A stretch of 64,000 nt of DNA, from NCBI RefSeq assembly GCF_003265705.1, contig NW_020312894.1, forward strand, positions 7,100,223 to 7,164,222, read 5' to 3'. Origin of the DNA: Callorhinus ursinus. Its lineage: Eukaryota; Chordata; Mammalia; Carnivora; Otariidae. A program made the position numbers and the translations under genes. Shown here piece after piece: positions 57,613 through 64,000 of this stretch. The notes beneath the pieces are model-generated. The model made no database searches and had not been told where the DNA came from. It saw nothing but the letters and a program-made list of their open reading frames with translations. Every line of letters begins with the position of its first letter. Position 1 is the first letter of the stretch.

Positions 57613-58399
57613 TGCAGCCAGGCAAACGAACTATGGCTGCAGTATAAAATCAGAGTTTGTTCGGTAAGTCAGGAGCTGCATTTGGCCCAGGACTTGCCTT
57701 CTTTCCCTCCCTCCCCACCTCTGATGCCCCCTCCAACCCCTTCCCTTGAAAGAACAGGTATATGCTAATGAGAGCCCACCAATCAGACAGCTGGTGACAA
57801 GAGTGAAAGTGAACTAAGGGAACAAAAGTGGAATAGGGCAGCTCTGGTCCTTCTACAGGCGTTATCTGGAGCCCTGTCCTTTGCAATGGGCTAGAGGTCC
57901 TCAATGACTTCTTTCTTCTTAGTTCATAGTTGACGCCAGCTCTCCTACAGGGGGTTCCTGCTGACTTCAGCAGTGCTGGCTGAAAAGGGAGGGTTAATTT
58001 AGCTGCAGATCAAGAGCATCCATGGCACCGGATCCTGCAAATTCAGGAAGAATGTTCCTTAGTTCACTGTACCTGATTAATGTAAAGGCTCTACTTTGCT
58101 TCCAAGAGTATAATAAATATTAATTAATTTGCAGTAATCTTACTAAACAGTTTTATAGTAGCTTCATAAAGCATAATTAAGATAACAGAATAAAAGATTA
58201 TATCAATACTAGGTATGATTATCTTGCTTCATTAATTTTCAAAAATACAGTGTCTAAGCAATACTTTAATCACCTGGATAAGTAGAGCTCAGTCATGGCA
58301 CTTTCTAAGGGACACTTTCCAAGGGACATGGGGAGTTAGCAGGTTTCTGGATTGGAGAGCGAGGGTGGAGGGGGCAAATCAGTGGCCATCTGCTCTTGG
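57613..58399. promoter_or_regulatory. Repeat-free block; candidate conserved element at 57930-58280
   Basis: The part 58060-58260 is AT-rich with clustered homeodomain-like cores (ATTAATTAATTTGCAGTAAT near 58119-58138, GCATAATTAAG near 58170). It has no known repeat and no frame. This texture is seen in many developmental enhancers but is not specific. No conservation test was possible. Confidence 0.22.
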
Positions 58400-58510
58400 T
58401 TGGCGCTTCTCATAGATATTATGACAGCCAATGATCAGACGAGGAGACCGAGCCTCAGAGAGGTCACTTGCCACAAGGTCACACAATGAATGAGTAGCAG
58501 AACCCACTCC
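58400..58510 (-). mobile_element. MIR, antisense
   Basis: The order 'GAGACCGAGCCTCAGAGAGG TCACTTGCCACAAGGTCACA CAATGAATGAGTAGCAGAAC' is antisense MIR core. Confidence 0.85.
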
Positions 58511-59134
58511 CCACTTCCTGGAGCACAAGATCCTAGGCTCCTGGAAGACAGTGCCTTTTCCCCCAGTGTGCTCTCAGCCAGAGCCCCAGGAGGCCCTTCT
58601 CTGGGGAGACATAGAGAACACGAGAGGCACGGATGGTGAGGAACACTTGCCTCAGTATGCAAGGATGGAGTATGATTGAATGATTCTCCTCAAGGGTATG
58701 AAAAGTTATTTAACAGAAGATGGTTATGAGCTGTGCTTCATTGCCTTTTGGGGAAGAAAAGAAAAGGAGTAAGTGAAGATGGAAGCATTAGGGATTTGGA
58801 GCAGACAAGGAGGACTTGGCAGTGAAATCAGGTACCAGGGAAGTTCAAACGCCCCTTGGTAAGCTGCTAAAAGAAAATAGTCTCATTGGTTGGTCCTGCC
58901 TGCAGGTATTTTAGACAAGAGGGAAGGGATGCAGGTGTATAATTCATTCTAAGCCCAGGTCTTGGAGGTTTGCAGCTGTTGGAGGAGAGAGGGAAAAGAG
59001 AGCCACCACCACAGCTGCACAGAGCTGTGGGCCATCTGCAGGAAAAGCCCCCTGAGGCCCCACGGAATAGCAGGATTAATCGACTCTGACGAGGATCTCT
59101 TGTCTTAAGCAAGAATCAGCTGATCACCTCCCCA
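58511..59134. other. Unassigned non-coding sequence
   Basis: No gene or confident repeat seen. Confidence 0.4.
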
Positions 59135-59946
59135 GTGATAGACTGTGTACAAGGGAGGAAAACGTGTCAGTTGTTGCAAATGTCTTGCTTAAAGTCTCTA
59201 TTGGTACAGAAATTATTCTTGCTTTTTCTGGACACATTTGGGGAGTATGATTTATATACAGGAAAATCCGTTCATGTAAAATGCAGAGTTGGATGAATTT
59301 GGGCAAATGTACACAGTCACATGAGCTCCACCACCATCACGACACGGAACATTTCATCACTCCAAACGTTCCCTGGGCTCTGCTGCAGCCCATCCCCCTA
59401 GGATTGTGCAGCCTGTAGTCTTCTGCATCTGGCTTCTTTCATTTAGCACGTGTTCGAGACTTATGCCTGTTCTTTTGTCTATCAGTAGCTTCTTCCTTTT
59501 CATTGCTGAGTAATATTCCATCGAATGGATAAACCGCAATGTGTTTAACCATATGATGGACATTTGGGTTGTTTCTAGTTTGGGGCTATTGTAAATACAC
59601 TGCTGTGAACATTCATGTACAGGTCTTTGTGTACACATATTTCATTTCTCTTGAGTAGATTTCCAGAAGTGGTATTGCTAATTTGTCAAGTCTATGTTCA
59701 ATTTCAGTGAAACTGCCTACTTTCCAAAACAGCTTCACCATTTTCTATTTTTGCCAGCGATACATGAAAGTTCCACTTGCTCTGTGTCCTTTCTAATACT
59801 TGCTATGGTCAGGCGTTGTTTAGCCATTCAAATGGTTGATTAGTGGTATCTCATTTTGGTTTCCATTTGCTTCCCTGAGCATCTTTTCATTTGCCTATTG
59901 GCCACCCGAAGGTCTCCTTTGGTGAAACGTCTGTTCAGATCTTTTG

Positions 59947-59979
<33 letters not shown>

Positions 59980-62900
59980 AAAGATTTTATTTATTTGAGA
60001 GAGAGACACACAGTGAGAGAGGGAACACAGTGAGAGAGAGAGACGGAGAGGCAGGCTTCCCACTGAGCAGGGAGCCCGATGCGGGGCTTGATCCCAGGAC
60101 CCTGGGACCATGACCTGAGCTGAAGGCAGACGCCCAACGACTGAGCCACCCGGGCGCCCCTCTTTTGCTCTCTTTTAAAGTAAATTGGATTGTCTTTTTA
60201 CTTTTTATTTATTGAATTATAAAAGTTCTTTATGTATTCTGAACTCTACCCTTGTCAGATATATGTTTTACAAATATGTCTTCCCAGGTTGTGGCTTACC
60301 TTTCCATTTTCTTAATTTTGATGAAGAGCAAAAGGGTTTTCTTTCTTTCTTTTTCCTTTTTAAGAAATCTTTTATTTTTCTATCAAAGTTCACAGAGTTT
60401 TTCTCTAATGTTAACTTACAGAAGTTTTATACTTTTAAGGTCAGCGAAGTCTATGGCCTATTTTACATTAATTTTTATATATGGTGAGAGAGAAGGGTTG
60501 AGGTTCGTCTTTTCTGTAGGACTATCCAATTCTTCCAGCACCAGGTATTGAAAGACCAAAAGTTCACATTGAATTATCTTGTTCCCTTTATGCAAAAAAC
60601 TATTAACCATATAAATAAGAGTCCTGGTCTCTCTGTCTACCCTTATGCCAATACCATACTGTCTTGATTACTATGACTTTATACTAAAGAGATCAGGTAG
60701 TGTGTGTCCTCCAACCTTTTTCTTTTTGATTATCATTGTGGCTCTTCTAGGTCCTGTGGATTTCCATATAGATTTGGGAATCAGCTTGTCAATTTCTACA
60801 AAAAAAGACCTGCTAGGAGTTTGATCAGAATTTTGTTGAGTTTGTAGATCAACTTGGGGAACACTAACTTCTTCACAATACTAAATCTTCCAATCCATGC
60901 ACATGTTATATCTTGCCCTTTCTTTGTGTTTTTAAATTTATCTCATCAATATTTTGTAGTGTACAGGTCTTACACATGTTTGGTTAAATTTATCCCTAAG
61001 TGCTTTATAATTTTTATACTACTGCAAATTATATTTTAAAATTTCATTTTCTAATTGTTTATTGCTAAAACATACAAATGTCACTGACTCTTACACTGAC
61101 CCTTTATTTTGGGATCTTACTGAAATCACTGATTAGTCCTGGTATCTTTTTGGAGATTCCTTAGGAATCATTTTCTATATACACAATCATATGTTCTGAG
61201 AGTGAAACTGATTTTAGTTTTTCCTTTCCAATCTGTATGCTTGTGTGTGTGTGTATACCTGACTGCATTTGCTAAGATTTCCAATATAATGTTGAATTGA
61301 AGTGGTAAGAGTGAACATCCTTTGACGATTCTTGATCTCAGAGGGAGGTGTTCCCTATTTTATCATTTAGTATGATATTAGCTGTAGGTTTTTCGTAAAT
61401 TCTTTTTATCAGTTTGAGGAAGTTTCGTCGTCTTTCTGGTTTCAGAGTTTTCAGGAATTGAATTTAATCAAATGCTTTTTCTGCCTCTATTGAGATGATC
61501 ATGTGGTCTTCTTATTCCATTAATATCATGATTTATAGTGACTAATTTCCTAATAATAAACCAGCATTGCATTTTCTTAACAAATAAAGGATTTTTGCTT
61601 ATATGTTTGTGCCTGATATTGGCACATATGTTCTTTTTTTTCCTCCGATGTTTTTGTCTGGCATTGATATTGGTAATTCCGGCCTCATAAAATAACTTGG
61701 AAGTGTTCCGTCTTCCTGTATTTTCAGAAAGACTTTCTGTAGGATTGGTATTATTTCTTCCTTAAATGTTTGGTAGACTTTACCAGTAAAGTCATGAATG
61801 TCTAGAATCTTATTTGCAGGACTGATTTCAATCGAGAATTTAATTTCTTTATTCATGTTTTTATTTCTTCTTGAGTTCGTTTTGGTAATCTGTCTTTCAA
61901 GGAATTGGTACATTTCATCTAAGTTGTCACATTCACTGGGGTAAAGTCATTCACAATTCCTTATTGTTTTCTTAAAACCTATAGAATCTTTAAGTGATGC
62001 CTCTTGTCTCACTCATCATGGTATCAGTACATTTTGTCTTCTCTCTTCTTTCTTGATCAGTCTAAGTAGAAGTTTATTAAATTTATTGATATTTTCAAAA
62101 AACACAAACTTTTGGTTTTAATTATTTTGTCTATGTTTTTTGTTTTCAGTTTCATCGATTTCCACTCTTCATTATTTCCCACTTTCTACTTACTTGGGTT
62201 TAATTTGCTCATCTATTTCTAGCTTTTTTAAAGTGGAAATTTAGATTACTGATTGGAGAATATTTTGCTTTTCTAACATAAGCATTTAAGGGTGTTTATT
62301 TTCCGTTAAGCACTGATCTAACTGCATCTCACTAATTTTAAAAGTTGTGTTTTCATTTTTACTCTGTTTAAAACATTTTCTAATTTCTCTCAAAATTGTT
62401 TCCTAGACCCCTGTGTTATTCAGAAGTGTTTGTTTAATTTCTAAATATTTGAGAGATATTCCAGAGATCATTCTGCTATTGATTGCTAATTTAATTCTGT
62501 TGTGATACATAATACAAAACAAAACGTAATATGTATTGTTCCAATCTTTAATAATCTTTATTGAGACGTTTTATTGCCCATTATATGGTTTTTCTTAGTA
62601 AATGTTCCATGTGTCCTTGAAAAAGAAATGTACATTCCACTCTTATTGGATGGAATAAATGTCAGCTAGGTACAGTTGGTTAAGAGTATTGGTGAAGTCT
62701 TTCATATCTTTACTGGTTTTTTTTATTAATACTTAAATGGGAGTATGGAAATCTCCAACTGTAATTGTGGAGTAGTTCATTTCTCCTTTTAGTTCTGCCA
62801 TTTTGTTTTGTGTATTTCATAACTCTGTTATTATATGGACCTACATTTATAATTGTTGTATCATCCTGCTGTAATAACCCTGTTGCCATTATGAATTATC

Positions 62901-62998
62901 CATCCTGGTCCCTAGTGATTCTCTTTGACTTACAGTTTACTTCATCTAATGTTAATATAGTCATTCTAGCTTTCTTATTCTTTCCTTTTGAGTGGTGT
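59135..62998 (-). mobile_element. Old L1 (L1M-type), antisense, 3.9 kb
   Basis: The plus strand reads from the L1 3' region (59300-59500), through the ORF2 C-terminus (GCTGAGTAATATTCCATCGA at 59500; CAGCTTCACCATTTTCTATT near 59730) and the reverse transcriptase (60780-61330, including GAATTGAAGTGGTAAGAGTG), to the linker (62070-62120) and the endonuclease (62400-62990). It is the most complete L1 of the window, though every frame is broken. A Can-SINE interrupts it at 59953. Confidence 0.88.
59953..60160 (-). mobile_element. Can-SINE, minus strand, clean target duplication
   Basis: A (CT)n tract and T run, AAAGATTTTATTTATTTGAG, then the antisense body ending CTGAGCCACCCGGGCGCCCC. TCTTTTGCTCTCT is present intact at 59940-59952 and 60161-60173 (13 of 13), so the insertion is fairly young. 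Confidence 0.96.
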
Positions 62999-64000
62999 AT
63001 CAGTCAGGGTGTGATTTAAAAACAACCATAAGAACCACTAGGAATGCTAGGGAATATGCAATTTATCTAAAGGATCTGACTTTGCATAATTATGGGAGCT
63101 CATTGGTCAGTTTTTGTCTGTTTGCTGCTTCTGCATCTGAAAATGAGCTTGGACCAGGAGTTAGAGAAGCTGAAGGGACCTGACAGGAGCTGACGGAGCT
63201 GCAGATCTGGCTGCTGCCCACCCCATCCACAAGGTGAGCTAGTAAATGAGCGACAGTGTGCACAAGGTACGACAGTGTTTAGTGCCCTTGCACTCAAGTG
63301 TTAAAAGAACATCTCACATAGTTCAGCCAACCAGCCAAGGATTTAGACATAGCTGGTACTCAGATTTTGGAACTCCTCCTCTTTGTGGTCCCCTACACTC
63401 CAGTTTCTCTGCCAAGTTCAAATTCTGCCCTCTGATGAACCTGCCTCAGAAAACTTACATCAAGCCTCATGTCTATCTCTGAGCAGCCAAGTGACTTGCT
63501 GAGTCTGCCACGCTGGCCCCCAGATTTCCCATTTGTAAAGTCAGGCATTGGAGTGGGACCAGGTGACCCCCAAGAGTCCTTCTAGTTCTAAGTAAACTCT
63601 AAATAAATAGGTACACTCTTGAGATCAGGAAAGGTCTCATTTCGTCATCTGATGTCTTAAAGACAGGCTGCCCCTGCACAGTCTTCTTTCTGATAGAGAT
63701 TCTAACTTGTAATCACTTCGTTTTTCAGACTCCTCATCATCAAATGCATGTTGCTTAAATTTCCCACGTAGTTTAAGGAGATCACCAAGGCAGGAGGAAG
63801 GGTCTGGTGTGAAAGATCCTTTAGGCTCAACCACAAAATCCAAATTCCATTGATATTTCCTAGCTCAGCTGTATGTTTTTGGTCTCTGATATTCAATAAC
63901 ACCCACATATCATCAACAAAAGAAATTCAGTCTTGAAATTGTGTATGCTACTATTTTTCTCATGGCCACTGGTTAGCTGACTTTATAAATGAACTGAGAG
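62999..64000. other. Unassigned sequence, possible LTR start
   Basis: It opens with TGTATCAGTCAGGGTGTGAT, which resembles the antisense end of an ERVL-class LTR, but the body (to about 63240) does not match a family I know. A MIR- or L2-like 3' string lies near 63530-63600. No gene seen to the window end. Confidence 0.3.

Noticed and set aside
1..64000. A novel multi-gene system
   Set aside because: No cluster of intact coding regions exists on either strand. The structure seen is explained by layered transposon insertions in carnivoran DNA.

Overview
This window is carnivoran genomic DNA with no recognisable host gene. It holds about fourteen insertions of the carnivore tRNA-Lys-derived SINE (Can-SINE; typical head GGCGCCTGGGTGGCTCAG and tail AAATAAATAAATAAAATC) and a carnivore-type L1 3' end. 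The SINE form matches the bear, seal and mustelid (arctoid) type better than the dog or cat forms as I remember them, so an arctoid is the best guess; this is family knowledge, not a search result. I found no exon series, promoter or CpG island, rRNA, functional tRNA or CRISPR array. The short open frames are chance frames or lie inside dead transposons. The window is therefore intergenic or deep intronic.

Layout. 1-4870 is mostly antisense ancient L1 (two fragments), cut by a Can-SINE and an MLT2-type ERVL LTR. 4875-6070 is antisense L2 carrying a SINE nested in a SINE. 6071-17050 is largely unassigned sequence with scattered MIR, MER5, L1 and L2 pieces and one candidate conserved element (about 12490-12905). 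17055-23905 is the most structured part: an L2 end, then an ancient L1M (5' region and ORF1) split by a younger 5'-truncated carnivore L1 that is flanked by a duplication of about 320 bp. 23906-31110 is mostly unassigned with MIRs, one split by a young SINE. 31235-38373 is rich in L2, MIR and MaLR/ERVL LTR fossils. 39242-39613 holds a SINE containing a 100-N assembly gap whose two edges are identical for 47 bp. 39614-48560 contains unassigned sequence, a nested SINE-in-LTR, MIRs and a CR1/L3 endonuclease fossil. 48567-48762 is an AT-rich imperfect palindrome. 48763-58510 is GC-richer with L2 and MIR pieces and an L1M 3' end. 59135-62998 is one long antisense L1M with a young SINE.

Nothing here works together as a pathway. 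The content is a record of layered insertions: CR1/L3, L2 and MIR first, then L1M, MER5 and ERVL/MaLR LTRs, then carnivore L1 and Can-SINEs. I did not find a new biological system. The best leads are the L1 with its very long flanking duplication and possible 3' transduction, the probable false assembly gap, the AT-rich palindrome, and a few unassigned blocks that could be regulatory. Element names come from remembered family consensus sequences and their boundaries are approximate.
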